Below, one piece after another: positions 1 to 8,812 of a DNA stretch of 64,000 nt (position 1 is the first letter of the stretch; each line of letters opens with the position of its first letter). The notes beneath the pieces were generated by a model. It worked only from the letters and a program-made list of their open reading frames with translations, was not told where the DNA came from and did no database searches. The position numbers and the translations under genes were made by a program. The stretch comes from Phycisphaerales bacterium (GTDB lineage Bacteria; Planctomycetota; Phycisphaerae; Phycisphaerales; SM1A02), in the NCBI GenBank assembly GCA_029242715.1, contig JAQWTL010000020.1:248001-312000 (forward strand), given 5' to 3'.

Positions 1-1286
1 TCCTTGATGCCGAGTGTGATAGCCGAAGGTGAGATGCATGAACCGATGCCTTTGAGGCATTGCTCTATGACTTCACTGACTTCACGTCGTTCGAGAACAC
101 CGGCCATGGAATCCATTTCAATCGTGCGCAATTCATGAAGCCTTTGGGCTCGGCGTCCTGCCTCGACACGAAAAGTGATGTCAACCAGAACGTTGACGAT
201 TCCGGCGCCCTCATCAATACCCCCCGCCATCGTCTCCATGAACAACACGGTCCTCTCGACTCCCTCAGCATCCAGAAGAACACACTCACGGGTTCCGGAA
301 AGAGAATCGGAATTGGATGTGGACATGAGGAGTTTCTGGATTGACTTGGGCAACTCATCTGTTCGAAGGCCGGCGAGTTCGCCCTGCTCAATACCGAAGA
401 AGATCTCGAAGGCACTGTTGCATTCCAGGAACCGGTCCCTGATATCCCGATGCAGTACGGGAAAAGGGACGGCATCGAACAACGCGTCCCGCAACCCGAT
501 GAGGCCTCGTACATCACGTGTTCTGGCCGCCACGATATCCTCGAGATTTCCCGCAAATGCCTGCAGACTTGCGGAAAGCTCCTGCGCTTCAAGAGGGCCA
601 CCCACACGTGTCTGAAACGGACCGCCCTCCTGCAAGGCGGCTTCTGCATCCATTGCCAATCGAAGCAACGGACGGCTTGTCGTCAACACCATCCATCTCC
701 AGGCAATGGCCACAACGATCACGTACGCCAGCACAGAGAAAAGGCTGATGTACAACAATCGCTCTCGCCTGTCCTGTGCATAGCTGAGTTGCTGGGCAAT
801 GTCATCTTCCAGTGACAGACGATCCGCGAGCAACAGAGTGAATACGGACTGTGATTGCTGGTCCCATTCAAGCAGAAGCTCATGCAGTATCGAGGCTCTC
901 TGTTCCGGCTCGATCTGCATCACGGATCCCAGACGATTCACATTGGAATCCACGAGAGCCTCAACTTTGTCCAGAGTCTCAAAATAGGGAGAAGCCATGG
1001 AATCCCCATGAATCCTCAAAATCGTCTGCAGGATCGCATCTCCACGCCTCAGTGCACCATCAATCAGGTAGGTGTCGCCACTTCCGTAGACAAGATCGCT
1101 TGTGACAGTCCATTGCCCGAGATCTTCTTCCAATCGTGACAGGTCCCGAAGCAATGCGGACTGTGCTCCATATGCCTCTACGTCACGGTCCAGGTCTGCA
1201 TATGCCCAACTCAACCCGAGCGCGAGGGCGAGACCGCCGATGCAGCAGACGAGGACGACAATTGCCATGTAGGCGCCGACTCTCAA
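1..1286 (-). CDS. Membrane-bound PAS sensor protein, C-terminus beyond the window
   Basis: I translated this edge-truncated frame by hand. It opens with a hydrophobic segment (AIVVLVCCIGGLALALGLSW), then about 170 residues of extracytoplasmic, mostly helical sequence, then a second membrane segment (LLYISLFSVLAYVIVVAIAW). A HAMP/linker-like stretch and a PAS-like domain follow (RDALFDAVPFPVLHRDIRDR, then CNSAFEIFFGIEQGELAG). The output domain lies outside the window, so a histidine kinase, diguanylate cyclase or phosphatase are all possible. A TTG start at 1286 has AGGA six bases upstream and overlaps the stop of the preceding gene. An ATG at 1268 is the alternative. It is the third gene of a cluster with a porin-like and an FMN-bind-like gene, and probably senses something in the envelope. 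Confidence 0.75.
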   Translation of the reverse strand, partial: MRVGAYMAIVVLVCCIGGLALALGLSWAYADLDRDVEAYGAQSALLRDLSRLEEDLGQWTVTSDLVYGSGDTYLIDGALRRGDAILQTILRIHGDSMASPYFETLDKVEALVDSNVNRLGSVMQIEPEQRASILHELLLEWDQQSQSVFTLLLADRLSLEDDIAQQLSYAQDRRERLLYISLFSVLAYVIVVAIAWRWMVLTTSRPLLRLAMDAEAALQEGGPFQTRVGGPLEAQELSASLQAFAGNLEDIVAARTRDVRGLIGLRDALFDAVPFPVLHRDIRDRFLECNSAFEIFFGIEQGELAGLRTDELPKSIQKLLMSTSNSDSLSGTRECVLLDAEGVERTVLFMETMAGGIDEGAGIVNVLVDITFRVEAGRRAQRLHELRTIEMDSMAGVLERREVSEVIEQCLKGIGSCISPSAITLGIK

Positions 1287-2263
1287 GGCAATTCCTGCTT
1301 CACGAGTACCGCTTCAGCAGCGAGTTCTGCCGCTGTAGCACAGTCCTTGAAATGCCTGATATCCCGACCGATCAACTCCTCGAATGCCAGCCTGGTCATT
1401 TCGTCAGGCCATCCATGCTGGCTGGAGATCTTTATCAAAACGCCATCGGAATCCACCGCCCACCAGAGATCATCCGAGAAACCGGGAAGTTCGACGCTGG
1501 TCAGAATCAATTGTCCACGCACCTCTCCTTTCTGGTTCTTGATAATCCAGTCACCCCATATGTTCATGATGAAACCGATATTGCCTGCAGTTGTGACGTC
1601 TTGAGACTGTTGTTCAAGGGTGACTTCGTCACCGAATGTAGAGCGGGCCTGAATTGGCGCACGCAACTCGATCAGTTCTTCACGCCAGACAGCACTGGTC
1701 AATGCAATGGTCTTGAGCCCGCTGCGAAGCACTGTTTCTGCAAGTGCTCGCTGTGATTCCGGCAATAACTCGACGATCGTCTCGGATCGAAGTCCCTCCT
1801 TGAGAGAATCAAATTTCGAACCACTGACATGCTTCAGGAAGATCCCCTCGGAAATGGCATCACAATGTGGTCCGCGACAACGCTGGAATTCGAAACCAAT
1901 CACATTCAGATCCAGGTCCAGAGCCCAGCAGATCTCCACAAGACCCCATCGGCCCTTCTCAGAACGTACATGTACCAAACCAAGAGGCCTGCCATCCTGA
2001 AGTGCGACATAGAGAGAGTGACGTCCGAATTCGTTGAAGTGATGCGGAAACGGGAGATTCTTGGCAAGAAACTGCCGGTGCTGGGGCCCGACGGTTCCAA
2101 TGACCGTTCGATATGACGTGGCTTCTGGAAAGAGTTCATAGACACGACTTACTGGATCGCGAAGTGCACAGAATGCCTGAGCTGAGACTGCCTCGGTCAC
2201 TGCACCAAGAAGGATGCAGATAAGCAGAAGGTATCGCCTGATATGTAGTGAATTGTGTCCCAT
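1283..2263 (-). CDS. Exported FMN-bind-like protein
   Basis: The start was set at the ATG at 2263, which has AGGAGG ten bases upstream and begins a good signal peptide (RRYLLLICILLGAVTEAVSA). An ATG at 2335 is also open but gives an unlikely leader. The mature part resembles FMN_bind domains such as those of RnfG/NqrC: FPEA near the N-terminus, a GRPLGLVHV strand, a central VEICWALDLDLNVIGFEF block and a closing GLKTIALTSAVWREEL that aligns with the usual SGATxTS flavin motif but does not match it. The last 100 residues look like a second degenerate copy (FEELIGRDIRHF). Loss of the threonine-containing motif suggests that covalent FMN may not be carried. It lies between a porin-like gene and a sensor gene and is probably co-transcribed with both. 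Confidence 0.55.
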   Translation of the reverse strand: MGHNSLHIRRYLLLICILLGAVTEAVSAQAFCALRDPVSRVYELFPEATSYRTVIGTVGPQHRQFLAKNLPFPHHFNEFGRHSLYVALQDGRPLGLVHVRSEKGRWGLVEICWALDLDLNVIGFEFQRCRGPHCDAISEGIFLKHVSGSKFDSLKEGLRSETIVELLPESQRALAETVLRSGLKTIALTSAVWREELIELRAPIQARSTFGDEVTLEQQSQDVTTAGNIGFIMNIWGDWIIKNQKGEVRGQLILTSVELPGFSDDLWWAVDSDGVLIKISSQHGWPDEMTRLAFEELIGRDIRHFKDCATAAELAAEAVLVKQELP

Positions 2264-2297
2264 GGCTTCTAGCCCTCCTAAGTCAAGCAACTGAACA

Positions 2298-3482
2298 TTA
2301 AAACCGATAACGAGCCTGAAGACGTATTGTCGCATCTGCAGGCTGATCTTCGAAATTCACAAGGTTCTGAACCCACTCGGCACTCAGTACCCAGTGACGG
2401 TCCGGCGCCCATTCGAACCCGAGGCGAGTCTGAACCTGAGTACTCCAATCCTGTTCGAATTGCCGACTGTCCTGCCTCAACTGCAGGTAGACCATCAGCC
2501 CTTCTGAAAACGGTTTCCAGCCCAGTTCCACGAGGCTGTTGATCACCGTGTCATCATTATCCAGACCAAAGGACATCTGCGACATCACATCGACTGGACC
2601 TCCGAACCAGGAGGCATCCAGCCCGATACGGCGGCGCTGAATCGTGTTGCCGGGCACGTTTGGCCTGTACAAGTCCCCATAGAAACCCGACAAGCCGAAG
2701 ACCCAGGGCTCCTCACGGGCAGTCCCGATACGTCCAACGAACTCATAGGGAGAGCCTGCTGCACGCCACTCGTTCCCACTTCCGCGACCAAGACCAACCT
2801 CATATTCAAGATGGCCGATTACACCGTTGAGTGTCACGCCCCAGTCAGCCTTGATACCCAGATTCCGAGCCGTATCCACATTTCGCAGTGTTCCGTTTGT
2901 GTCGAGAAGCATCTCAAGGCCGAAGGGCATCTCGAAATGCCCCACCTTCACATTGAATCGGCCACCAGCAAGACCCGTATAGTTGAAGTTGAAGATGCGA
3001 TAGACGAATTCCCAGTCAGTGGATCCATTGAAGAACCAGGGATGCGGCTGAACATTGTTGATCCTCGTGGCGAATCCCTGCAACAGCAGGATGCCCCAGT
3101 CACCTTCCTTGCCTGAAAACACCTTGTACAGATCGAATCCATAGAACTGCGTGATGCCCCACTCTCGACGGCGGGAGTTCCATTCAAAGCGTCCACTCAG
3201 ATCGATCGTGAAGCGAAGGTTGTCAGCAATCGGACCAAGCCATTCCAGAGGCAGCCCGGATGGGAAAGGGTCATAAATGGTGTATGCCTCTTCAGGTAAT
3301 CCAGAACCTGGGGGGGCACCTGCCAGAGACTCCTGAAGAACTGCCTCGGCAGATTCCCCACTCTCCTGCAGAGACGGCAGGAGTGAGGCGTTTATCGCCG
3401 GCTGAAGTCGGAAACTGACATCCGGCGGGGCCCCTGCACAAAGTGGGCAGAGGAGTAGAGCTGCCTGAAGGGGGGCAATCAT
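2298..3482 (-). CDS. Outer-membrane porin-like beta-barrel protein
   Basis: The protein has 394 residues. It begins with a short hydrophobic leader (MIAPLQAALLLCPLCAGA), followed by a low-complexity linker to about residue 85. After that come alternating amphipathic strands rich in aromatic residues and glycine (for example FNVKVGHFEMPFGLEMLL and IQRRRIGLDASWFGG). It ends in RLQARYRF, with the C-terminal phenylalanine typical of outer-membrane barrels recognised by BamA. The pattern resembles phosphate-selective (OprP-type) porins, whose VGHFEMPFG-like turn is characteristic, but substrate cannot be inferred. It is the first gene of the minus-strand cluster and is transcribed divergently from mutS. 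Confidence 0.7.
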   Translation of the reverse strand: MIAPLQAALLLCPLCAGAPPDVSFRLQPAINASLLPSLQESGESAEAVLQESLAGAPPGSGLPEEAYTIYDPFPSGLPLEWLGPIADNLRFTIDLSGRFEWNSRRREWGITQFYGFDLYKVFSGKEGDWGILLLQGFATRINNVQPHPWFFNGSTDWEFVYRIFNFNYTGLAGGRFNVKVGHFEMPFGLEMLLDTNGTLRNVDTARNLGIKADWGVTLNGVIGHLEYEVGLGRGSGNEWRAAGSPYEFVGRIGTAREEPWVFGLSGFYGDLYRPNVPGNTIQRRRIGLDASWFGGPVDVMSQMSFGLDNDDTVINSLVELGWKPFSEGLMVYLQLRQDSRQFEQDWSTQVQTRLGFEWAPDRHWVLSAEWVQNLVNFEDQPADATIRLQARYRF

Positions 3483-3711
3483 GGCCGCTTACACCATACA
3501 CACTTCTGAGAGTCTTCCCCACATAGAAGGGATCGACACCTGCACATAACCCCTCTTTGTGAGTCAATTTCAGCCGATTCGGCCTTGTACTCCTTCATTT
3601 AACTGGCATGGCCCAAACGCCCCTCACAATCGGCAAACCACTCGTGAACCGATGGATGGTGGAGAGACCGTGCAGCCAAGAGAGGGCTCCCCCCCTGCTA
3701 CACTTCCGTCG

Positions 3712-6375
3712 ATGTCCACTCCATCGCCTTCAAAGGACTCCGGCACCCGACGTTCCAACGCTCGCCGTGATCCACGGGATACCCCGGCGATGCGGCAGTA
3801 CGCTCGTTTCAAGAAAGATAATCCTGGCTGCGTCCTGTTCTTCAGAATGGGCGACTTCTATGAGATGTTCGATGAGGATGCCAAGCTCACCCACGAAGTG
3901 CTCGGCCTCACTCTGACAGAGCGAACTTCAGGAATACCGATGGCTGGCGTCCCCTACCACGCCGCCGAGGGTTATATCCGCCGATTGATCGAGCAGGGCT
4001 ATCGTGTTGCCGTTTGCGAACAGATCCAGGATCCCTCCGAAGCCAAGGGAGTCGTTGATCGAGCAGTCACTCGTGTTCTCACTCCGGGAACCCTCGTCGA
4101 CGAAACACTCCTGGATGACGGCGTTGCCAACATTGCTGCTGCCGTCGTTCCCGATGGTGATGACGTGATGGTTGCCTGGGCGGAACTATCGACCGGAATG
4201 ATTCACGTCCGCTTGATGTCTGCAAGTGGCGCTCCGGATGAACTGGTTCGAATCGGCCCCTCCGAAATCATCCACCCGGAATCAATGGACGAAACACATC
4301 CCCTGCTCGCCCGACTGGGCGAACTGCTGGAGGCAACTCGATCCCCGAGACCGGATTGGACATTTGCGCCAGCGGAGGCCGCTGACACCCTCAAACGTCA
4401 ATACCAGGTCGGAACTCTGGAAGCCTGGGCCTTGGACGACACAGGTTGTGGACCCGCCCGGGCTGCGGGCGCACTTGTCCGTTTCCTACTTGATACCCAG
4501 GCCGCTGATGGCTCCGCTCTGGCCCACCTGCGTGCTCCAGTCCTTGTTCAGGACGACTCCATCATGCGGATTGATGCCGCAACGATGAGAAGCCTCGAAA
4601 TCGAAAGAACCATCCGAGGCGGCAGCGTGGATGGTTCACTGCTATCCATTCTGCAACGTTGCCACACCCCAATGGGCAGACGAACCCTTCGACATTGGCT
4701 GTGCTACCCGCTTCAGCGCATCGAGGCAATCACAGCCAGGCAGGATGCCGTTGCCACTCTGCTTGCAGACGAAGCCCTTCGGGAAGATCTGGTAGAGGCT
4801 CTGGATCCCATCCAGGATGTTGCCCGCATCATTGGCCGCGCAGCAACCCGTCGATTCACTCCACGTGACGCCGTTGCGCTTGGATGTTCAATATCAAGCC
4901 TCCCCCGGCTGCTGGAACTCCTGGAAGGCAATGATCGACTCCGACCGATCTGCAATGCCATGGCAGAAGTGGCCCAGACGATCATTCCACTGTCACGCCA
5001 TATTCGAGAAAACTGTGTCGACAACCCGCCACCACATCTCAGAGAAGGCGGCTTGTTCAGTGACGGGATCGACGAGGAACTCGATGAGTGCCGAGCCCTG
5101 CAACGTGACGGCGCTACCTGGCTATCGAAATACCAGGTCGAACTCAGCGAAGAAACAGGTATCTCATCGCTGAAGATTGGCTTCAACAAGGTCTTTGGTT
5201 ATTACATCGAGGTCACCCATGCACATACCGAGCGTGTGCCCTCAAGATTTGTCAGGAAACAGACGCTCAAGAATGCTGAGCGATACATCACGCCGGATCT
5301 CAAGGACTACGAAGACCGCGTCCTCACGGCAGAGTCCAGGGCCATAGCCCGTGAAAAGCAGCTCTTTGATGTACTCGTGACCGAAATCAACTCGCACGGA
5401 ACAGAACTTGCGAGGTTTGCTGAAACCGTCGCGGAACTTGATGTCCTGACCTGCTTCGCAGATGTCGCAACCCGGTACCGATACGTCCGACCTGCGATCA
5501 CGGAAGACCGCTGCCTCGAGATCATCAATGGCAGACATCCCGTCCTGGATGTCAGCCTGGGCAGCAACTTCGTCCCCAATGACTGTGAACTGAATGTCAC
5601 CAGCGAGAACACGAAATCGCTTCTGCTGATAACCGGCCCGAACATGGCCGGCAAAAGCACCTACATCAGACAGGTCGCGCTCATCACGCTCCTGGCACAT
5701 GTAGGCTGCTTCGTTCCAGCTGACAGCGCCACCATCGGACTCTCCGACCGGATCTTTGCACGCATCGGCGCATCGGATGAATTACATGCCGGTCGTTCCA
5801 CATTCATGGTCGAGATGACTGAGACGGCTGTGATCCTCAATCAGGCCACTGAACGAAGCCTTGTCATCCTCGATGAGGTTGGCCGTGGAACCAGTACTCT
5901 CGATGGGCTTTCCCTTGCCTGGGCGATCACTGAAGCGCTTGCGAGAAGAGGGACACGAACGCTCTTCGCCACCCACTATCACGAACTGACTGATCTGGCT
6001 GACCGCAATGACGCCATAGGCAACAGGCATGTGGAAGTCCGCGAATTCAACGATGAAATCGTGTTCCTCCACCAGATCCGGCCAGGTGGAACTGATCGAA
6101 GCTACGGAATCCATGTCGGCCGACTGGCCGGTATTCCGGAAGTCGTCCTGCACCGAGCACGTGAAATCCTTGAATCACTGGAAGTGCATCATGACATTGG
6201 CGACGTACCTGCGGCCCAAACGGACAAGGGAAGCAGTGCCCAGATGAATCTGTTTACCGAGTACCTGGATCATCCGATGCTCCAGAAGTTGCGGGACATC
6301 AGGCTGGAGTCCATCACTCCGCTGGAAGCCTTTGATCTGCTTCGAATGCTCAGAGATGAAGCCCGGGATTCCTGA
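3712..6375 (+). CDS. mutS: DNA mismatch repair ATPase MutS
   Basis: MutS recognises mismatches and small loops and starts methyl-independent or MutL-coupled repair. The mismatch-binding F-x-E motif is at residues 49-51 (GDFYEMF). The connector, lever and clamp domains follow, and the Walker A (GPNMAGKST) lies near residue 642. The Walker B (VILDEVGRGTSTLDG), signature (GASDELHAGRSTF) and TLFATHYHEL motifs are intact. From the ATG at 3712 the protein has 887 residues, the usual family length. A GTG at 3559 and an ATG at 3652 are also in frame, but their extra residues are low complexity, and no candidate has a good ribosome binding site. The stop overlaps the start of the next gene (TGATG). 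Confidence 0.96.
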   Translation: MSTPSPSKDSGTRRSNARRDPRDTPAMRQYARFKKDNPGCVLFFRMGDFYEMFDEDAKLTHEVLGLTLTERTSGIPMAGVPYHAAEGYIRRLIEQGYRVAVCEQIQDPSEAKGVVDRAVTRVLTPGTLVDETLLDDGVANIAAAVVPDGDDVMVAWAELSTGMIHVRLMSASGAPDELVRIGPSEIIHPESMDETHPLLARLGELLEATRSPRPDWTFAPAEAADTLKRQYQVGTLEAWALDDTGCGPARAAGALVRFLLDTQAADGSALAHLRAPVLVQDDSIMRIDAATMRSLEIERTIRGGSVDGSLLSILQRCHTPMGRRTLRHWLCYPLQRIEAITARQDAVATLLADEALREDLVEALDPIQDVARIIGRAATRRFTPRDAVALGCSISSLPRLLELLEGNDRLRPICNAMAEVAQTIIPLSRHIRENCVDNPPPHLREGGLFSDGIDEELDECRALQRDGATWLSKYQVELSEETGISSLKIGFNKVFGYYIEVTHAHTERVPSRFVRKQTLKNAERYITPDLKDYEDRVLTAESRAIAREKQLFDVLVTEINSHGTELARFAETVAELDVLTCFADVATRYRYVRPAITEDRCLEIINGRHPVLDVSLGSNFVPNDCELNVTSENTKSLLLITGPNMAGKSTYIRQVALITLLAHVGCFVPADSATIGLSDRIFARIGASDELHAGRSTFMVEMTETAVILNQATERSLVILDEVGRGTSTLDGLSLAWAITEALARRGTRTLFATHYHELTDLADRNDAIGNRHVEVREFNDEIVFLHQIRPGGTDRSYGIHVGRLAGIPEVVLHRAREILESLEVHHDIGDVPAAQTDKGSSAQMNLFTEYLDHPMLQKLRDIRLESITPLEAFDLLRMLRDEARDS

Positions 6376-6947
6376 TGCGAGGATTAAGAGCCGACAATTT
6401 CATTCAGGCCTTCGAGTCAGCTCTGGACTGGGAAGCATATCTCTCCACCGATGAGCAGAAAGCTGCAGCATGGAGATCACTTCGCCAGGAAATCGAGCTG
6501 ACAGCAGAACAGAATGCACTGTTGAAGGGATTCACCCGGACGATTCCGGTGCTCATGATCTCCGGGATCTGGTGTGGCGACTGCGTACGACAAGGTCCGA
6601 TTCTGCAAGCAATCGCTGATGCAAGTCCCGCGATCCACTTGCGATTCATTGATCGTGATGAGGTGCCGAACCTGATGGATGCCCTGAGCATCAATGGAGG
6701 CCGTCGTGTCCCCATGGTCGTCTTCACTGCCGAGGATCTCGAGCCGGTTTCCGTTGCAGGCGATCGAACTCTGAACTACTACAGACACATGGCAGCTGCG
6801 AAACTCGGAGCCCACTGCCCGGTACCAGGCGCCGCTACTGATGCAGGCATGATCAAACTGGTCACACAAGACTGGCTTGATGAGTTTGAACGGGTTCACT
6901 TGTTGCTTCGACTCAGCGGTCGCCTTCGGCAACACCATGGAGACTGA
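6375..6947 (+). CDS. Thioredoxin-fold protein, first of a tandem pair
   Basis: This is a 190-residue cytoplasmic protein. An N-terminal helical region of about 50 residues precedes a thioredoxin-like domain with the redox motif W-C-G-D-C (Cys67 and Cys70) and a cis-proline-like RRVPMVVF segment. It fits the thioredoxin_9 / bacillithiol-type thioredoxin family, in which WCPDC or WCGDC is common, and it lacks a signal peptide. Its start overlaps the mutS stop by one base, so the two are translationally coupled. Its 191-residue neighbour downstream has the same cysteine positions and layout, so the pair arose by duplication. The substrate is unknown; a disulfide reductase is an inference. Confidence 0.8.
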   Translation: MRGLRADNFIQAFESALDWEAYLSTDEQKAAAWRSLRQEIELTAEQNALLKGFTRTIPVLMISGIWCGDCVRQGPILQAIADASPAIHLRFIDRDEVPNLMDALSINGGRRVPMVVFTAEDLEPVSVAGDRTLNYYRHMAAAKLGAHCPVPGAATDAGMIKLVTQDWLDEFERVHLLLRLSGRLRQHHGD

Positions 6948-6949
6948 TC

Positions 6950-7525
6950 ATGTTGCACGAAGCTGCCTTTCTCAAATCACATTTCCAACAAGCGCTCCCA
7001 CTTGAGCCGTTCATCAACAGCCTCGATCCTGATCAGCAGGCCACGTGGCACCAGCGATGCCAACAACTCCAAATTTCAGAGGCTCAGCAGGCAATACTTG
7101 ATTCCTTCACTCGCGATATGAAGATCCTCTGCCTCACAGGTCCCTGGTGTGGAGACTGTGCCCTTCAAGGTGCCGCGATTGCCCGACTTGAACAGGCCTG
7201 CCCGGATCGCATTACGCTCCGATTCCTTCCTCGTGACGAATCCTGGGCCGAGTTGATCGTCTCAAGCATGATCAATGCCGGAACCAGAGTTCCAGTGACC
7301 TGGCTGATGGCTGAGGATTTCGAACCCTGCTCGAGAGTCGGTGATCGGACACTGAGCCGATATCGCTCGATGGCCCGGAAGGCACTGGGGCCCGCCTCCA
7401 ACGTCCTGGCACCTCCACCGGAGGATCCTGTGCAGGAAGTTCTGCAGGAAATGCTGGATGAAGTCGAGCGTGTCCAATGGATGCTGCGATTGAGTCCTCG
7501 CCTCAGAGAACAATACGGCGATTGA
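6950..7525 (+). CDS. Thioredoxin-fold protein, second of a tandem pair
   Basis: This 191-residue paralogue of the preceding gene starts two bases after its stop. The redox motif PWCGDC again places cysteines at 67 and 70, followed by a TRVPVTWL segment at the cis-proline position. The shared C-terminal signature (DEFERVHLLLRLS in one, DEVERVQWMLRLS in the other, then R-L-R plus QxxGD) shows a common ancestor with considerable divergence. Retention of both active-site cysteines in both copies suggests each is an active redox protein, perhaps with different clients or as a relay. An inverted repeat follows directly downstream. Confidence 0.8.
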   Translation: MLHEAAFLKSHFQQALPLEPFINSLDPDQQATWHQRCQQLQISEAQQAILDSFTRDMKILCLTGPWCGDCALQGAAIARLEQACPDRITLRFLPRDESWAELIVSSMINAGTRVPVTWLMAEDFEPCSRVGDRTLSRYRSMARKALGPASNVLAPPPEDPVQEVLQEMLDEVERVQWMLRLSPRLREQYGD

Positions 7526-7534
7526 ACCAAGACA

Positions 7535-7561
7535 ACGCCGAGCCCATTCAGGACTCGGCGT
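7535..7561 (+). terminator. Inverted repeat after the thioredoxin pair
   Basis: The arms ACGCCGAG (7535-7542) and CTCGGCGT (7554-7561) pair perfectly over 8 bases around an 11-base loop. The repeat lies 10 bases after the second thioredoxin stop and between two convergent transcripts. There is no T-tract on either side, so it is a possible terminator or mRNA 3'-end stabiliser rather than a classical intrinsic terminator. Confidence 0.5.
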
Positions 7562-7638
7562 CATCACCTGATTGTAATTGCCAGAGGCGTGCCTCCTCTG
7601 AACAATCACCTTCTCAACAGGTTCTTGCTTGTCACAAT

Positions 7639-8595
7639 TCAGTCAGCTTCCTGAATGGATTTGAGTCTTGCCATCGTGAGTAAAAACTGATCGTTGAGCT
7701 GCGATTGAAAGGCATCATTGCCACGAGCGTCTTTCCGAAGCTGGGATATTTTTACAAGGCGATCCTGCAACTCGGCCCGTGACATCTCCGCCAACTGCAA
7801 TTCCGTCAGAAGCTTCAAAGCCACTTTGGAATTCGCTTCTGCCGGTTGCGACTGGGCTTCCAGGACGGCCTTGCGGTAATACGTGCTGTCATCCATGGCT
7901 GACAGAAGCTCCCAGATCCTGTGGATCTGATCGGATGTGCCCTTGACCATGATGATGCCGCTGTCTTCCTCGATGATGGCCTTGGCAGGCGTGCCTTGTT
8001 CACTCTCGAGTGACTGCAATGTTCCGATTCCATTCAGGATCATGTCCTTGGTAAAGCCTGACGACAGCAACTCGCCAACGGACATGGTGTCAATATGGAT
8101 CGTGCTGGAGGGTTCTCCTGTACTCGCACGCTGCGTACGTCCACGACCATTGCTTCCAACTCGTTTTTGTGTTGGGCGTGCAGGACGTGATTCCATACTG
8201 CTCAAGACATACAGGTGGGATTGACCTGGGATGTAGTAGGAATCGGCTGAGATATCTCGGAAAACACCAGCTTCGTTCGTGGTCGTGAGTAGATCAAGCA
8301 TCCACACGCAGGCAGAAACACTGACTTTACGCATGGACAACGCAGGCACCGGAAAATCAGCCGCGCCATGCTGAACGAAGATGTTGCTGCTTGAATCCTT
8401 GCTCTGCAACAACGATGCGAATTCTGAAAGCGATCCGCCGGGGAAGTTGACATCGAAGATCACTTCGCCATTAGTTGTGACCGCTGGAAGAGGCGATGCC
8501 TCTTCTGCATGAACGACTGCAGGAGTCGTGCAAAGTGCCGCGCCCAGTAACAGTGGGGCAAGTCCACGACCAATCATTTGAATACTGAAATGCAT
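7639..8595 (-). CDS. Exported protein with secretin N-terminal-like domains
   Basis: The start at the ATG at 8595 gives a 318-residue protein with a convincing signal peptide (GLAPLLLGAALCTTPAVVHA). An upstream ATG at 8739 only adds a cysteine-rich non-signal leader. Residues of about 40-120 resemble an STN/secretin short domain (GGSLSEFASLLQSKDSSSNI, then PALSMRKVSVSACVWMLDLL). Residues of about 200-240 resemble a secretin N1 fold (AIIEEDSGIIMVKGTSDQIH). There is no secretin pore domain: the C-terminus is helical. It may be a periplasmic accessory or a stand-alone relative of secretin N-domains. The neighbours do not show a secretion system, so its role is unknown. Confidence 0.6.
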   Translation of the reverse strand: MHFSIQMIGRGLAPLLLGAALCTTPAVVHAEEASPLPAVTTNGEVIFDVNFPGGSLSEFASLLQSKDSSSNIFVQHGAADFPVPALSMRKVSVSACVWMLDLLTTTNEAGVFRDISADSYYIPGQSHLYVLSSMESRPARPTQKRVGSNGRGRTQRASTGEPSSTIHIDTMSVGELLSSGFTKDMILNGIGTLQSLESEQGTPAKAIIEEDSGIIMVKGTSDQIHRIWELLSAMDDSTYYRKAVLEAQSQPAEANSKVALKLLTELQLAEMSRAELQDRLVKISQLRKDARGNDAFQSQLNDQFLLTMARLKSIQEAD

Positions 8596-8703
8596 TTTGA
8601 AGTTCCAAGTTGCCCTTGCTTTGAGAAGACAGAGAAGCCCGTTCGTATGGAATCGATGTGTTTTCCAAGCACAGAAAGGACAACGTGAAGAAACATCTGC
8701 GCG

Positions 8704-8753
8704 AAAAAAAGGAAAACCAGCAAGTAACAGCCTCGACAAGAGGTTGTTACTTG
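8704..8753 (-). terminator. Intrinsic terminator downstream of obg
   Basis: Arms at 8721-8734 and 8740-8753 pair over 14 bases with one G-T wobble around the loop GACAA. Read on the minus strand, the hairpin is followed by a T-rich run (complement of 8704-8716, which is A-rich on the plus strand). It lies 60 bases after the obg stop and before the start of the secretin-like gene, so it should end the rpmA-obg transcript. Confidence 0.8.
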
Positions 8754-8812
8754 ATAAATGCGCAGAGCAGACGCCTCATTGCAAGCCTGATGTCATTTCC
8801 TCAAAAGTCGCC

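Noticed and set aside
65-649. 194-residue minus-strand open frame at the window start
   Set aside because: It overlaps the true sensor frame, which gives membrane segments and a PAS domain; this one is an arginine-rich shadow in another frame.
1906-2145. Small open frames within the FMN-bind-like gene and many similar ones inside mutS and the ribosomal genes
   Set aside because: They lie in other frames of well-supported genes and lack ribosome binding sites and domain signatures.
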